Part shown: positions 11,272 to 21,751 of the stretch, piece after piece
How positions within the stretch are numbered: the stretch's first letter is position 1
How the letters are laid out: every line of letters begins with the position of its first letter
Origin: PALSA-1196 sp036833805
GTDB lineage: Bacteria; Pseudomonadota; Gammaproteobacteria; Steroidobacterales; Steroidobacteraceae
Assembly (NCBI GenBank): GCA_036833805.1
Contig: DAITPA010000003.1
Location: 1 to 64,000, forward strand
Direction of reading: 5' to 3'
Length of the DNA stretch: 64,000 bases
The notes under the pieces: model-generated
What the model was told of the DNA's origin: nothing
Databases searched by the model: none
The model's input: only the letters and a program-made list of their open reading frames with translations
Translations under genes and position numbers: made by a program

Positions 11272-12675
11272 TCAGCCGCCTCCGCTCCCGCCACCTTTGA
11301 TGCCACCGCGCGTGAGCTCAAGAGGATCCAAGAGCTTGGCAAGCTCGGCGGCCGACAAGTCGGTCAATTCTTGCGCAACCTCACGCACCGGACGACCTTG
11401 GGCGTAGGCTTGCTTCGCAATCGCCGCGCCCTTTTCGTAGCCGATGACCGGATTCAAAGCCGTCACAAGAATCGGGTTGCGATCGAGTGCCTCCGCAAGC
11501 CTATCGCGATTGACCGTAAATCCCGCGATCGCCCGGTCGGCGAGCGCGAGCACCGCATTGGCGAGCAGGCGAATGCTCTCGAGGAGATCGTAGGCGATCA
11601 GGGGCAGCATGACATTCAGCTGGAAATTGCCCGCTTGGCCCGCAAGCGTAATCGTGGTGTCGTAGCCGATGACTTGGGCTGCGACCATCGCGACCGCCTC
11701 GGGAATTACAGGGTTCACCTTGCCCGGCATGATGCTGCTACCCGGCTGCAGCGCTGGCAGCGCAATCTCACCCAGGCCTGCGAGCGGGCCGCTATTCATC
11801 CAGCGCAGATCATTCGCGATCTTCATAACACCGACCGCGATCGTTTTTAGCTGTCCGGAAAGCTCGACCGCAGCATCCTGGGACGCGAGCGACTCGAAGT
11901 AATTGCCGCTCGGCACGAACGCGAGACCCGTAAGTCGCGCCAGCTCTGCGCAAAAGCGGGCGCCGAATTCGCGGTGCGCATTGATGCCGGTGCCAACCGC
12001 CGTGCCGCCTTGCGCAAGCGCCAAAAGGCGCGGCAATGTGCTCGTGAGGCGCGCCCGCCCATTTTGCATCTGTGTGCGCCAGGCGGAGAGCTCCTGCCCG
12101 AGCGTTACCGGCATAGCATCCATAAGATGCGTGCGCCCGGTCTTCACGATCGCGCCGACTTCAGTCTCCTTGCGCACCAGCACTGCGCCAATATGTGCGA
12201 GCGCCGGCATGAGCGTGCGCTCAACGGCAAGCGCTGCACTCACATGAATTGTCGTCGGAATGACGTCATTGCTGCTCTGACTCATGTTGACATGGTCGTT
12301 CGGATGGACTGCGCGACCGAGACGCGCCGCGGCAAGGTGCGCGATCACCTCATTAGCGTTCATGTTGGTGCTCGTGCCGGAGCCGGTCTGAAAGACATCG
12401 ATCGGGAAGTGCGCATCATGCTGCCCGGCAGCGACTTCTGCGGCTGCCGCGTCGATCGCCCGCGCAACGTCCGGCGGCAGAAGTGCCAGCGCAGCATTGG
12501 CGCGCGCCGCGGCCTGTTTGACGAGGCCGAGTGCCGCGATAAAGGCGCGCGGCAGGGTAAGTCCGCTGATCGGAAAGTTCTGCACGGCGCGTTGGGTCTG
12601 CGCGCCCCACAGTGCCTGTGCCGGCACTTCGAGCTCTCCCATGCTGTCGCGCTCGATACGAGAGGAAGTCGTCAT
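11272..12675 (-). CDS. fumC: Fumarate hydratase, class II
   Basis: Interconverts fumarate and malate in the TCA cycle without an iron-sulfur cluster. Translation from the chosen ATG gives 467 residues beginning [18 protein letters not shown], the normal FumC start, with a GGAG nine bases upstream. Signature blocks are [46 protein letters not shown] and the superfamily signature [11 protein letters not shown]. The C-terminus ends in an unusual short Gly-rich tail ([11 protein letters not shown]). It is divergently placed from purB, another member of the same superfamily, across about 75 bases. Confidence 0.97.
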   Translation of the reverse strand: MTTSSRIERDSMGELEVPAQALWGAQTQRAVQNFPISGLTLPRAFIAALGLVKQAAARANAALALLPPDVARAIDAAAAEVAAGQHDAHFPIDVFQTGSGTSTNMNANEVIAHLAAARLGRAVHPNDHVNMSQSSNDVIPTTIHVSAALAVERTLMPALAHIGAVLVRKETEVGAIVKTGRTHLMDAMPVTLGQELSAWRTQMQNGRARLTSTLPRLLALAQGGTAVGTGINAHREFGARFCAELARLTGLAFVPSGNYFESLASQDAAVELSGQLKTIAVGVMKIANDLRWMNSGPLAGLGEIALPALQPGSSIMPGKVNPVIPEAVAMVAAQVIGYDTTITLAGQAGNFQLNVMLPLIAYDLLESIRLLANAVLALADRAIAGFTVNRDRLAEALDRNPILVTALNPVIGYEKGAAIAKQAYAQGRPVREVAQELTDLSAAELAKLLDPLELTRGGIKGGGSGGG

Positions 12676-12751
12676 GCGGCGGGCTCCGAAAGGTCGTGAG
12701 GATGCGATATGATGCAAATCGTACCACCTCGAGGCTTCTGTTAAAGAACGC

Positions 12752-14116
12752 ATGTCTGTGAGCTCCATCGATGCGCTGTCGCCCATCGACGGCCGCTACC
12801 GGGCCGCAACCGAACCCTTGCGCGCGCTCTTGTCGGAGGCCGGGCTCATTCGCGAGCGCATCCGCATAGAGGCACACTGGCTGCTGCAGCTTGCCGCGGC
12901 TGTGCCGCAATTGCCGCACGCGGCGTTGAGCCAAACGGTGCGCGAGCGCGCGGAAGAACTCGCACGTGAGCCGGGCGAGCTTGCAGCGGCCGAAGTGAAA
13001 AAGATCGAAGCGCGCATCAACCACGACGTCAAGGCAGTCGAGTACTACGTACGCCAGGAGCTGCTCGCAGCCGGCGCAAACGCCGGCGTACTGGAACTCG
13101 TGCATTTCGGCTGCACATCCGAGGACCTCAATAATCTGAGCTACGCGCGGCTCTTGGTCGCGGCGCGCGCGATTCTCACGAGCGCTGTGGATACGCTCGA
13201 CGGCAAGCTTGCCCTGTTGGCGCGCGACGAGGCGGCGACACCCATGCTCGCACGCACGCACGGCCAAGCGGCAAGCCCCACGACGCTTGGCAAGGAGATC
13301 GCAAATTTCCTCGCGCGCCTGCGGCGCGCGCGCCGTCGCTGGACTGACGTAGCAGTGCTCGGCAAATGGAATGGTGCGGTCGGCAACTTCAACGCGCACT
13401 TGGTCGCCGCGCCCAGCGTTGATTGGCCTGCCATCAGCCGCGCGTTTGTCGAGTCGCTCGGCCTTGAGTACAACGCCCACACGACACAGATCGAGCCGCA
13501 CGACTGGATTGCTGAATACTGCGATGCGCTCGCTGGGCTTGATGTGATCCTCATTGACCTGTGTCGCGATTTCTGGGGATACATCTCATTGGGTTATCTG
13601 CGGCAGCGCGCACTCGCCTCTGAGGTCGGCTCCTCGACGATGCCGCACAAAGTAAACCCCATCGATTTTGAGAATGCCGAAGGGAATTTTGGTGTCGCAA
13701 ATGCGCTGTTGCGGCATTTTGCCGAGAAGCTTCCGATCTCGCGCTGGCAGCGCGATCTTACGGATTCGACGGTACTGCGCAACGTCGGCGTGGCGCTGGG
13801 GCATGCGTTGATTGCCTTCACGGCGCTCGCGCGCGGTCTTGAGAAGATCGTAGCCGATCCGGCACGCCTGAAAGCGGACCTCAATGCGGCATGGGAAGTG
13901 CTCGCCGAGCCGGTGCAGATGGTGATGCGCGCCGCGGGCGTTCCCAATGGGTACGAACGCCTCAAAGAGTTTACACGCGGGCGGGTGATCGATGCGGCTT
14001 CCCTTGCCGCCTTCATCGATACGCTGCCGCTTGCTGCAGCCGACAAGACGCGCCTGAAAGCACTGTCGCCGTTTGACTACATCGGACTTGCCGCACGTCT
14101 CGCACTCGAAGTGTGA
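12752..14116 (+). CDS. purB: Adenylosuccinate lyase
   Basis: Removes fumarate from SAICAR and from adenylosuccinate in purine synthesis. The 454-residue protein shows the PurB start [17 protein letters not shown], the blocks [30 protein letters not shown] and [15 protein letters not shown], and the superfamily signature [20 protein letters not shown]. This is the E. coli-like PurB subgroup. Downstream lie a conserved hypothetical gene, nudJ and mnmA, an order resembling E. coli purB-hflD-mnmA-nudJ but without hflD. The fumarate it releases is the substrate of the divergent fumC product. Confidence 0.97.
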   Translation: MSVSSIDALSPIDGRYRAATEPLRALLSEAGLIRERIRIEAHWLLQLAAAVPQLPHAALSQTVRERAEELAREPGELAAAEVKKIEARINHDVKAVEYYVRQELLAAGANAGVLELVHFGCTSEDLNNLSYARLLVAARAILTSAVDTLDGKLALLARDEAATPMLARTHGQAASPTTLGKEIANFLARLRRARRRWTDVAVLGKWNGAVGNFNAHLVAAPSVDWPAISRAFVESLGLEYNAHTTQIEPHDWIAEYCDALAGLDVILIDLCRDFWGYISLGYLRQRALASEVGSSTMPHKVNPIDFENAEGNFGVANALLRHFAEKLPISRWQRDLTDSTVLRNVGVALGHALIAFTALARGLEKIVADPARLKADLNAAWEVLAEPVQMVMRAAGVPNGYERLKEFTRGRVIDAASLAAFIDTLPLAAADKTRLKALSPFDYIGLAARLALEV

Positions 14117-14218
14117 GCGCGCGAAAAGTGCGAACTGCGCCGCGGTTCTGGCCTGCGGCAGCGGCCGTGCTAGCCGAAAACGTGACCCGATCGGCAACTC
14201 GATAAGACTCCCCTTCCT

Positions 14219-14270
14219 AAGATCGCGGAGCCTGCGGGTGCGCAGGTTCTCAAGACAGGCTCGCGATCTT
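14219..14270 (+). terminator. Long bulged stem-loop after purB, with a competing inner hairpin
   Basis: Bases 14219-14234 (aagatcgcggagcctg) pair with 14256-14270 (caggctcgcgatctt) as a 15-pair stem with one bulged G. The CCTG at 14231-14234 is also part of a separate inner hairpin, cctgcg (14231-14236) with cgcagg (14241-14246), so the two structures are mutually exclusive. It is most simply a purB terminator, although no long T-run follows. Its right arm runs into the TTG proposed as the start of the next gene, so it might also affect that gene's translation. Confidence 0.55.
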
Positions 14271-14859
14271 GAAATCTCCCGGGGACACGGACTTGACCGG
14301 CCAACTCGCACAACTCGCGAATGCGCGCTATACACCCGAATCCGATGCCACGGACGCGGCACTGGCGCGGCGAGCGACCGAATCTCTCATGGTCTTCACG
14401 ACGCTCGCCGAAGCGCGCCAGGCGGTTAACCGCGCCGCGTCCTCGGCGCAGCGCCTGATGTCCATCTACACACCGGATCTGGAGCCCGACCTCTACGACC
14501 AGACTGCGTTTCTTGATATCGTCAAACACTTCGTGCTGGCGCGCAGCTTCTCGAAGGTGCGCGTGCTGTTGGTCGAGCCGACGCGCGTCATGCGTGACAG
14601 CAATCGTTTTGTCGCCATGGGGCGGCGTCTGTCAAGCTGTATCGACATCCGCTACGTCGCCGCCGAGTCCCCGCAACGCGCATCCGCCTATCTGATTGCC
14701 GATGACCGCGCGATTGCCTACCGCATGCGCGCTGATACCTGGGACGGCATCGCCGACTTCAACAATCCTCCCGTGGCCAAACTGTACCTGACCGAGTTCG
14801 ATACTGTTTGGAATGCGAGCGCCCCAGAACAGGGACTGCGAGTCGCGCGACGTGGTTGA
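14269..14859 (+). CDS. Conserved hypothetical protein, possibly DUF7931/phospholipase D-like fold
   Basis: A 196-residue protein without signal peptide or membrane segment. The central part (VNRAASSAQRLMSIYTPDLE, FLDIVKHFVLARSFSKVRVL, DSNRFVAMGRRLSS) resembles, from memory, the DUF7931 domain linked to phospholipase D-like folds and sometimes fused to GNAT acetyltransferases in gammaproteobacteria; no HKD catalytic motif is visible. The start is uncertain: TTG at the 5' end lies in a hairpin, and a second TTG 24 bases on follows a GGGGA run. The gene sits between purB and nudJ-mnmA where E. coli has hflD, but it is not HflD. Function unknown. Confidence 0.7.
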   Translation: MKSPGDTDLTGQLAQLANARYTPESDATDAALARRATESLMVFTTLAEARQAVNRAASSAQRLMSIYTPDLEPDLYDQTAFLDIVKHFVLARSFSKVRVLLVEPTRVMRDSNRFVAMGRRLSSCIDIRYVAAESPQRASAYLIADDRAIAYRMRADTWDGIADFNNPPVAKLYLTEFDTVWNASAPEQGLRVARRG

Positions 14860-14893
14860 GCAAGATCGGTCGGCGAGCCCGCCGGCCATTATA

Positions 14894-15385
14894 ATGTCGC
14901 GCATGGCGTGGAAACCCGACATTACCGTCGCCGCGATCAGCGAGAGCGACGGACGCTTTCTCGTCGTTGAAGAGCGCATCAATCATCGGCTGGTCTTCAA
15001 TCAGCCCGCGGGCCACGTGGAAAGCGGCGAGACGATTATTGCGGCCCTCGTGCGTGAGGTGCGTGAAGAGACGGCATGGGTCTTCATTCCCGAAGCTTTC
15101 CTCGGGGTCTACCTGTGGCGCAATCCGTCCTCCGGACGTGCGACGCTGCGTTTCGCTTTCAGCGGCGCGGTCGTCGACCACGATGCGAGCCAGCCACTTG
15201 ACCGCGGCATTGTACGTACGCATTGGCTGAGCCGCGCGGAACTTCTCGAGCGCGAGCCGCGCCTGCGCAGCCCCCTGGTGCTACGCTGCGTGAACGACTA
15301 CCTCGGCGGGCGCCGTCTGCCGCTTGAGGCTGTGGCAAGCCTGGGCCTTGACACCGCCGCAGAGGTCGGCGCCGTCAGCCTCTAG
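14894..15385 (+). CDS. nudJ: Nudix hydrolase NudJ-like (phosphatase NudJ)
   Basis: A 163-residue Nudix protein: ITVAAISESDGRFLVVEE, then QPAGHVESGET and LVREVREETAWVF form the Nudix box, with the C-terminal TLRFAFSGAVV and TLxxGIVRTHWLSRAEL-like segment (here RGIVRTHWLSRAEL) of the NudJ branch. NudJ removes phosphates from nucleoside tri- and diphosphates and the thiamine precursor HMP-PP in E. coli. It lies just upstream of mnmA, a neighbourhood shared with E. coli, which supports the assignment. ATG codons at 14894 and 14903 are both plausible; the first was chosen. Confidence 0.88.
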   Translation: MSRMAWKPDITVAAISESDGRFLVVEERINHRLVFNQPAGHVESGETIIAALVREVREETAWVFIPEAFLGVYLWRNPSSGRATLRFAFSGAVVDHDASQPLDRGIVRTHWLSRAELLEREPRLRSPLVLRCVNDYLGGRRLPLEAVASLGLDTAAEVGAVSL

Positions 15386-15429
15386 TCGCACACGCACACG
15401 GCGCGCGTCGGACGCGTACAATTTACGCC

Positions 15430-16542
15430 ATGGTCTCCTCCACCTATCGAGTCATCGTCGGCCTGTCGGGCGGCGTGGATTCGGCCGTCGCTGCGCTTCT
15501 TCTGCAGGAGCAGGGTTGGGACGTCCAGGGGCTCTTCATGAGCAATTGGGATGAGGAGGATGACTCCTATTGCACGGCGGCCGAAGACTACCAGGACGCA
15601 CGCGCGGTGGGACGCGAACTTGGGATTCCTGTACATCGGGTCAGCTTCGCCGCCGAGTATCGTGCGCGTGTGTTTGCGCATTTTCTGCAGGAGCAGCGTG
15701 CCGGCCGCACCGGCAACCCCGACATCCTCTGCAACCGCGAGATCAAATTCGGCGCCGCCCTTACCTACGCGCAACGCCTGGGCGCGCCATGGTTTGCAAC
15801 CGGCCACTACGCCCGCTTGCTGCCGGGAGCCGGCGGCGTCGAACTACACAAGGCAGTCGATGCAGCAAAGGATCAGAGCTACTTCCTGCATGCCGTGGCG
15901 CGCGCGCAGTTGGCGCGCACCCTGATGCCGCTCGGGGAAATCGAAAAAGGCGCCGTGCGCGAGCGCGCCCGCCGCGCGGGCCTGCCGGTGTTCGACAAAC
16001 CCGACAGCACCGGGATCTGCTTTATCGGCGAGCGGCCGTTTCGCGAATTTCTCGCGCGCTTCCTGCCCGACACACCTGGTGCGATCGAGACACCTGAGCG
16101 AGAACAGCTCGGGACTCATCGTGGTCTTGCCTTCTACACGCTTGGGCAGCGCGAGGGTTTGTCGATCGGGGGCCGCCGCGGCTTCTCGCCGGCGCCCTGG
16201 TTCGTCGCGGCGAAGGATGCCGCGCGCAACGTGCTCGTGGTCGTGCAAGGCCACGACCATGCGCTGCTAAAGAGCACTGAGCTTGCGACGGGCCGTATGC
16301 ATTGGTTGACAGATGCACGGTCGGGTTGCTTTCGGTGTGAGGTAAAGGTGCGCTACCGTCAGGCGGATCAGGGCGCGCGGGTCGCAGTGCGTTCCGATGG
16401 CAGCACGCACATTATTTTCGATACGCCGCAACGAGCCGTAACCCCCGGGCAATACGCGGTGCTCTACGAGGCGGACCGGTGCCTCGGCGGTGCGGCCATC
16501 GAAACCGTTGCGCCACAGGGTCGCTTGAGCGCCGCCGCCTAA
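15430..16542 (+). CDS. mnmA: tRNA-specific 2-thiouridylase
   Basis: Installs sulfur at C2 of the wobble uridine in tRNAs for Glu, Gln and Lys, using sulfur relayed by the Tus proteins. The 370-residue protein has the PP-loop SGGVDSAV near residue 14, the catalytic Cys101 in NPDILCNREIKF, GHYAR, KDQSYFL, and the second active Cys197 in STGICFIGERPF. Both cysteines are present, so it should be active. The hflD gene, which sits beside mnmA in E. coli, is absent from this location. Confidence 0.97.
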   Translation: MVSSTYRVIVGLSGGVDSAVAALLLQEQGWDVQGLFMSNWDEEDDSYCTAAEDYQDARAVGRELGIPVHRVSFAAEYRARVFAHFLQEQRAGRTGNPDILCNREIKFGAALTYAQRLGAPWFATGHYARLLPGAGGVELHKAVDAAKDQSYFLHAVARAQLARTLMPLGEIEKGAVRERARRAGLPVFDKPDSTGICFIGERPFREFLARFLPDTPGAIETPEREQLGTHRGLAFYTLGQREGLSIGGRRGFSPAPWFVAAKDAARNVLVVVQGHDHALLKSTELATGRMHWLTDARSGCFRCEVKVRYRQADQGARVAVRSDGSTHIIFDTPQRAVTPGQYAVLYEADRCLGGAAIETVAPQGRLSAAA

Positions 16543-16564
16543 GACGCCTTGCCGCGCAAAGGGT

Positions 16565-16603
16565 AATGCGCATGCCCGCGGCGGCTCATGCGCGTTATAT
16601 AAT
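16565..16603 (+). promoter_or_regulatory. Inverted repeat and TATAAT box upstream of acnA
   Basis: Bases 16565-16574 (aatgcgcatg) and 16587-16596 (catgcgcgtt) form a ten-pair stem with one wobble pair and a 12-base loop. A perfect TATAAT lies at 16598-16603, 33 bases before the acnA ATG; the -35 region inside the hairpin is poor (gcggcg-like). The arrangement fits an operator overlapping the acnA promoter, or a terminator of mnmA. No transcription data can be inferred from sequence alone. Confidence 0.5.
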
Positions 16604-16635
16604 TGTGCGTTGTTGAATTTCGCGGAACGATACTC

Positions 16636-19329
16636 ATGACGGACAGCTTCAAGACACGATCCGCGCTGACGGTCGGCTCACGGCGTTACCAAATCGCAAG
16701 CCTTGCCGCGCTCCCACACGACAAAGTGGCGCGCCTGCCTTATTCCTTGAAGATTCTGCTCGAGAATCTCCTGCGCTTTGAAGACGGCGTCAACGTCAAA
16801 AGAAGCGATATCGAGGCGCTCCTCGCCTGGAACCCGAATGCTGCGCCAGCGCATGAGATCGCATTCACGCCCGCCCGAGTCATACTGCAAGACTTCACCG
16901 GCGTGCCGTGCATCGTCGACCTGGCCGCGATGCGCGAGGCGATCGTCAAGCTCGGTGGCAATCCGGAGCGCGTCAATCCGCTCGCACCCGCGGAGCTCGT
17001 GATCGATCATTCTGTGCAGGTCGACGAGTACGGCACTGCGCAGGCGCTGGCAGCGAACAACAAGATCGAGTTTGAACGCAACATCGAGCGTTATGGGTTC
17101 CTGCGTTGGGGACAGAGCGCATTTCGCAATTTCAATGTCGTCCCGCCGAACACCGGTATCGTTCACCAGGTCAATCTTGAGCATTTAGCGCGCGTGGTTT
17201 TTCACGACGAGAAGGACGGGGTGCGGCACGCCTATCCTGACACGCTTGTTGGCACGGACTCGCATACGACGATGATCAATGGCCTCGGGGTGCTCGGTTG
17301 GGGCGTCGGCGGCATTGAGGCGGAAGCGGCGATGCTGGGTCAACCCGTCACCATGCTCATTCCGCAAGTAATCGGCGTAAGACTGCGCGGCAGCCTCGAC
17401 CCCGGCGCGACCGCGACCGATCTTGTGCTCACCGTCACCGAAATGCTGCGCAAGAAGGGTGTCGTCGACAAGTTCGTGGAGTTCTTTGGCGACGGGCTTG
17501 CCAACTTGCCGCTCGCTGACCGCGCCACGATTGCGAATATGTCACCGGAGTTCGGCAGCACCTGCGCCATCTTTCCCATTGATGCGGAGACGTTGCGCTA
17601 TCTCGAACTCACGGGTCGGCCAGCGGAGCAGATTGAGCTCGTCGCGGCCTACGCCAAGGCGCAAGGATTGTGGCGCGAGAATGGACAGAAGCCGGCCGAC
17701 TATAGCGACATCGTGGAGCTTGATCTTGCCAGCGTCGAGCCGAGTCTCGCAGGTCCTCGCCGCCCGCAGGACCGCGTGCCGCTGCGTGCGGCCAAACAGG
17801 CCTACCAGGCTGCCCACAAGCAGATGGCCGCGGAGCGCACGCAGAAAAACCCACAGGCAACCGGCCATGCCGCGGCCGTCGTCGGCGACACGCATTTTGA
17901 AGTGCAGGACGGCGCGGTCCTGATCGCAGCGATCACAAGCTGCACCAATACATCCAATCCCGCGGTGCTCATCGCCGCAGGTCTGCTCGCCCGCAATGCG
18001 CGCCAGCGCGGACTTGCCACCAAGCCGTGGGTGAAGACGAGCCTCTCGCCCGGCTCGCGCGTCGTTACGGACTACCTAACAAAAGCCGGTCTCACGGCCG
18101 ATCTTGAGGCGCTGGGCTTCTACACGGCGGGCTACGGTTGCCAGACCTGCATCGGCAACAGCGGTCCGCTCAAGACCGAAATCTCCGACGCCGTCAAAGT
18201 CGGCGACGTCATCGCATGCGCGGTGCTCTCGGGCAATCGCAATTTCGAAGGCCGAGTGCATCCGGAAGTGAAAATGAATTTTTTGGCTTCACCGCCGCTG
18301 GTGGTGGCCTATGCGCTCGCCGGTACGCTGGAAGTGGATATGAATACCGAACCGCTCGGCGTCGGTAGCGCCGGCCGGCCGGTCTACTTGCGGGACATAT
18401 GGCCCGGACCCAAGGAGATCCAGGAGGTCATCGTTGGGTCGGTAACTTCAGCGATGTTCAAGCGCAGCTACAGCAGCGTGTTCGCCGGCGATGAGCTGTG
18501 GAACGCGATCGCCATCCCGAAAGGCACGGTGTACGCCTGGGATGAGGCCTCGACTTACGTCAAGAACCCACCCTACTTCGACGGCATGACCATGACGGCG
18601 CCTGCCATTAATGACGTCCGTGACGCGCGCGTCCTCGCGATTCTCGGCGATTCGGTCACGACTGATCACATCTCACCGGCGGGCAATATTGCGAAGTCGA
18701 GCCCGGCCGCGAGCTATCTCGTCGAACAAGGTGTGAAGGTCGCGGACTTCAACTCCTACGGCGCACGTCGCGGCAATCACGAGGTGATGATGCGCGGCAC
18801 GTTCGCCAACATCAGGCTGCGCAACCTCCTCGTGGCGGGCGTCGAGGGCGGGATTACTGTGCACCTGCCAAGCGGCGAGCAGATGTCGATCTATGAGGCC
18901 GCGATGCGCTATCGGCGCGAGCACACACCCCTCATCGTGCTTGCCGGACGCGAGTACGGCACGGGATCATCGCGAGACTGGGCGGCGAAGGGCACCATGC
19001 TGCTCGGCGTCAAGGCCGTGATTGCGCAGAGCTTCGAGCGCATCCATCGCTCGAATCTCATCGGTATGGGCGTGCTGCCGCTGCAATTCCCGGTCGGAGA
19101 GAACGCCCAGTCGTTGGGGCTGAGCGGCCACGAAGTATTCAACATCACCGGCTTGGCGGGCGGTGAGGCGCGCTCTGTGAAGGTCACCGCTGTCCAAGCG
19201 CTCGGACAGCCGATCAGCTTTGACGCGCGCGTGCGGATCGACACGCCAAAGGAGCGCGAGTACTTCCGTCACGGGGGTATATTGCAGTATGTGCTGCGGC
19301 AGCTCGCCGCACCGGCGCGCGCCGCCTAA
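16636..19329 (+). CDS. acnA: Aconitate hydratase A
   Basis: Isomerises citrate to isocitrate; the product feeds both the TCA cycle and the isocitrate lyase encoded earlier in the window. The 897-residue protein begins [13 protein letters not shown], the usual AcnA start, and has all three 4Fe-4S cysteines: Cys436 in [10 protein letters not shown], Cys502 and Cys505 in [14 protein letters not shown]. Further AcnA blocks are [20 protein letters not shown] and the swivel-domain [20 protein letters not shown]. The ATG is chosen over an upstream in-frame GTG because the family alignment starts here. Confidence 0.97.
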   Translation: MTDSFKTRSALTVGSRRYQIASLAALPHDKVARLPYSLKILLENLLRFEDGVNVKRSDIEALLAWNPNAAPAHEIAFTPARVILQDFTGVPCIVDLAAMREAIVKLGGNPERVNPLAPAELVIDHSVQVDEYGTAQALAANNKIEFERNIERYGFLRWGQSAFRNFNVVPPNTGIVHQVNLEHLARVVFHDEKDGVRHAYPDTLVGTDSHTTMINGLGVLGWGVGGIEAEAAMLGQPVTMLIPQVIGVRLRGSLDPGATATDLVLTVTEMLRKKGVVDKFVEFFGDGLANLPLADRATIANMSPEFGSTCAIFPIDAETLRYLELTGRPAEQIELVAAYAKAQGLWRENGQKPADYSDIVELDLASVEPSLAGPRRPQDRVPLRAAKQAYQAAHKQMAAERTQKNPQATGHAAAVVGDTHFEVQDGAVLIAAITSCTNTSNPAVLIAAGLLARNARQRGLATKPWVKTSLSPGSRVVTDYLTKAGLTADLEALGFYTAGYGCQTCIGNSGPLKTEISDAVKVGDVIACAVLSGNRNFEGRVHPEVKMNFLASPPLVVAYALAGTLEVDMNTEPLGVGSAGRPVYLRDIWPGPKEIQEVIVGSVTSAMFKRSYSSVFAGDELWNAIAIPKGTVYAWDEASTYVKNPPYFDGMTMTAPAINDVRDARVLAILGDSVTTDHISPAGNIAKSSPAASYLVEQGVKVADFNSYGARRGNHEVMMRGTFANIRLRNLLVAGVEGGITVHLPSGEQMSIYEAAMRYRREHTPLIVLAGREYGTGSSRDWAAKGTMLLGVKAVIAQSFERIHRSNLIGMGVLPLQFPVGENAQSLGLSGHEVFNITGLAGGEARSVKVTAVQALGQPISFDARVRIDTPKEREYFRHGGILQYVLRQLAAPARAA

Positions 19330-19371
19330 CGCGCCGTCGCGGTTGCCGTGCCGCAAAAGCCGCCTGCGACC

Positions 19372-20019
19372 ATGGCGCTTGTCGTCTTCGATCTTGACGG
19401 CACAATCAGTCGTCACGATACCTTGCTCGCGTATCTGATCGGCTTTCTGCGCCGCAATCCTGCGCGCTGGCCGCGCGTTCTTCTGTGGATCCCTGCGGTG
19501 CTGCTGTTCGTTACTGGCTTTGCAGACCGCGGTGCCTTGAAGTCTGCATTGATGAAGGCGGCGCTCGGCGGCTGCACCCGCGCCAAGATCGACGCCTGGA
19601 CGGATCGCTATGTGTCCGAGCTCTTGCAGCACGGCGTGTTTGCCGACGCCTTGAGCGCGGTCGCGCAACATCGAAGCGAGCGTGACCTGCTCGTGCTGAT
19701 GAGCGCAAGTCCCGACCTTTACGTGCCGGAGATCGCGCGGCGGCTCGGCTTCTTCGAGGCGATCTGTACGGGCGTGCGTTGGCAGGGCGAGCGCTTTGGC
19801 GGCGAGCTTACGACACCGAACCGGCGAGGCGCGGAGAAAGCATTGTGCTTCGCGGCGCTGCAGCAGCGCTATCCGGGCATGCCGACGGTCGCCTATGCGA
19901 ACAGCGCGAGCGACTTTGATCACATGCGGCTCGCCGACGCGGCATGGCTCGTAAATCCCTCGCCGGCACTATTACGCGATGCCGAACACGCGCACTTCCG
20001 CGCGCTGACCTGGCGCTGA
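19372..20019 (+). CDS. HAD-IB family phosphatase
   Basis: A 215-residue haloacid dehalogenase-type hydrolase. Motif I is VVFDLDGTISRHDT with the nucleophilic Asp and the acid/base Asp; motif II lies in LMSASPDLYVPEIARRLG; motif IV is NSASDFDHMRLAD. A hydrophobic cap stretch (LLWIPAVLLFVTGF) follows motif I. Subfamily IB includes phosphoserine phosphatase and PgpC-type phosphatidylglycerophosphatase; the hydrophobic segment makes the latter conceivable, but the substrate is not determined. ATG was chosen; an in-frame GTG lies 24 bases upstream. Confidence 0.85.
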   Translation: MALVVFDLDGTISRHDTLLAYLIGFLRRNPARWPRVLLWIPAVLLFVTGFADRGALKSALMKAALGGCTRAKIDAWTDRYVSELLQHGVFADALSAVAQHRSERDLLVLMSASPDLYVPEIARRLGFFEAICTGVRWQGERFGGELTTPNRRGAEKALCFAALQQRYPGMPTVAYANSASDFDHMRLADAAWLVNPSPALLRDAEHAHFRALTWR

Positions 20020-20173
20020 TGGCGCGCTCGGTACGCCCAACTACGAACCCATCGCCATCTATTTGAAGCTCGGCGGCTATGCGCCGCCTGTGACGGAGAA
20101 GTGCCGTAACGCGGCAATCACCCCAAACGCGATGGATGGATTGATCATGACTTGTCATCCGAATTCGCGGTAG
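20009..20173 (+). pseudogene. Possible acetyltransferase C-terminal remnant
   Basis: In the 236-base gap between the HAD gene and the POT transporter, one plus-strand frame stays open for about 54 codons and reads GTPNYEPIAIYLKLGGYAPP before ending in a stop. The PIAIYLKLGGY stretch resembles the alpha4-beta6 end of GNAT acetyltransferases (AIALYEKLGF). There is no credible start codon and no N-terminal part, so it may be a decayed gene or chance. A small hairpin (ggcggc/gccgcc, 20072-20088) is included and could serve as a terminator. Confidence 0.25.
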
Positions 20174-20255
20174 CCGACGCTAGCGGTCGGAAGCGAGGCG
20201 CTCTTGTCGACGTTGTCCAAGCTTCGCGCAGCAGCTGCGACCCCAACTCGCCGGG

Positions 20256-21617
20256 TTATCCCGGTCGCAGTGTCCGGCTGAGGCGCCGCCCGAATAGCGC
20301 TACAAAAAGTCCGCCGCCAGTGGCGATTGCGGCGTGCAATGCCCAAAATACGCTGGGCTGCATTTTCTCGTAGAAACCACCGATCCAGCCTATGAGAATG
20401 TTCGACACGAACAGGCTCATATAGGCAATCCCCATTAGGGTGGCGTTCACTTTGGCCGGCGCCGCGCGCGAGACCAGCGCGAGAAGCGTCGGCCAGTAGT
20501 AAAGGAAGGCGATTCCCAAGCCGATGCAATAGAGGAGCGGCCAAAGCGGGTGAATAGGCGCGCCGCCCGAAGCAAGCACTGCGGCCACCAGGATCAGGTT
20601 GCTTGCCGCGGCGATCCAGGCGCCGATGCCGATCTTTGCGAGCTCGTCGGGCTCGCGACGGCGTGACGCTTGGCGGCGCCATATCCAGAACAAGAGCGGC
20701 ACGCCTACGATACTGGCGAGCGAACTGATCGATTGGTACCAGGGAATCGGGATGCGAAAGCTGCCGACATCGAGTGCGACATGCTGCTGCATCCAGATGG
20801 GCATCACGTTGAATAGTTGATAGTAAGCCGTTGACTGGAAGACCGTGATAAACATCACGGCGATGAGCGCGACGATGATGCGCCGATCGGCGGCGCTGAG
20901 TCGGCTGCCCTCGTGTTTGCTCCGCTCCACTCTCGCAGGCAAATAACGGTATCCATACAGATAGGTTGCCAGGCCGACGAGCATAAAGATCGCGGCTACG
21001 CCGAAGCCGTAGTGCCAGCCATAAAACTGCGCGAGCAGACCGCAGCACAACGGTCCAACGACCGCTCCGATGTTGATTCCGGTGCTGAAGATGACGAAGC
21101 CGCGGGTGCGTCGCGCTTCGTCTTCGCGCGGATAAAGCGCGCCTACCTGCGCCGAGATATTGCCTTTGAGGAAGCCCGAGCCGATGACCAGCAGTAGCAG
21201 GGCCAGGAGGAACGTTTTATCAAAAGTCATGGCGATATGACCGGCGCTCATTGACAGCGCGCCGATCACTACGGCAGTGCGCTGTCCGATCCAGCGGTCG
21301 GCAATCATGCCGCCGAGTAGCGGCGTGAAGTACACGAAACCCGTGTAGAGACCAAAAATCTGTGATGCGAGTGCCTGCGTTGACAGCGGGCCGAGGAGCG
21401 ATTCCACCGCGGCACGGAACTCGGCGAAGCCAGCGATGTGCTCGACATGCCCAGGCAGCAGCAGCTGGTTCACCATGTACAGAGCGAGCAGCGCCGTCAT
21501 TCCATAGTAGGAGAACCGCTCCCACGCTTCGGTGAAGGCGAGGTAGAAAAGGCCCTTGGGATGACCCACGAAGGTCGCTTCAGCGGCGCGCCTGAACGTG
21601 GCTTCGACTGTACCCAT
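20256..21617 (-). CDS. Proton-dependent oligopeptide transporter (POT/PTR2 family)
   Basis: Imports di- and tripeptides with protons across the inner membrane. The 453-residue protein has about 12-14 hydrophobic segments. The N-terminal motif EAWERFSYYGMTALLALYM is the ExxERFxYYG proton/peptide-binding signature of the family; the third residue after YYG is Thr rather than the usual Arg region, a mild deviation. FGLYTGFVYFTPLLGGMIAD and IGSGFLKGNISAQVGALY are the other two PTR2 signatures. It lies alone between convergent HAD and the TIR-TPR gene. Peptide use fits the M20 peptidase and the many amino-acid catabolic genes in the window. Confidence 0.92.
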   Translation of the reverse strand: MGTVEATFRRAAEATFVGHPKGLFYLAFTEAWERFSYYGMTALLALYMVNQLLLPGHVEHIAGFAEFRAAVESLLGPLSTQALASQIFGLYTGFVYFTPLLGGMIADRWIGQRTAVVIGALSMSAGHIAMTFDKTFLLALLLLVIGSGFLKGNISAQVGALYPREDEARRTRGFVIFSTGINIGAVVGPLCCGLLAQFYGWHYGFGVAAIFMLVGLATYLYGYRYLPARVERSKHEGSRLSAADRRIIVALIAVMFITVFQSTAYYQLFNVMPIWMQQHVALDVGSFRIPIPWYQSISSLASIVGVPLLFWIWRRQASRRREPDELAKIGIGAWIAAASNLILVAAVLASGGAPIHPLWPLLYCIGLGIAFLYYWPTLLALVSRAAPAKVNATLMGIAYMSLFVSNILIGWIGGFYEKMQPSVFWALHAAIATGGGLFVALFGRRLSRTLRPG

Positions 21618-21751
21618 CGTGCTTGCTCTCCGCTCGCGCAGTCGAAGCGCGTGCGCTATTTAGCGGCCTCAGCATTCGCGCCTGTGCGGCAGGAGTTCAC
21701 TGCCGCGCGCGCCAGCGGCACTCCAGTGCCCGCGGAATCTCTCCGGCCCCA

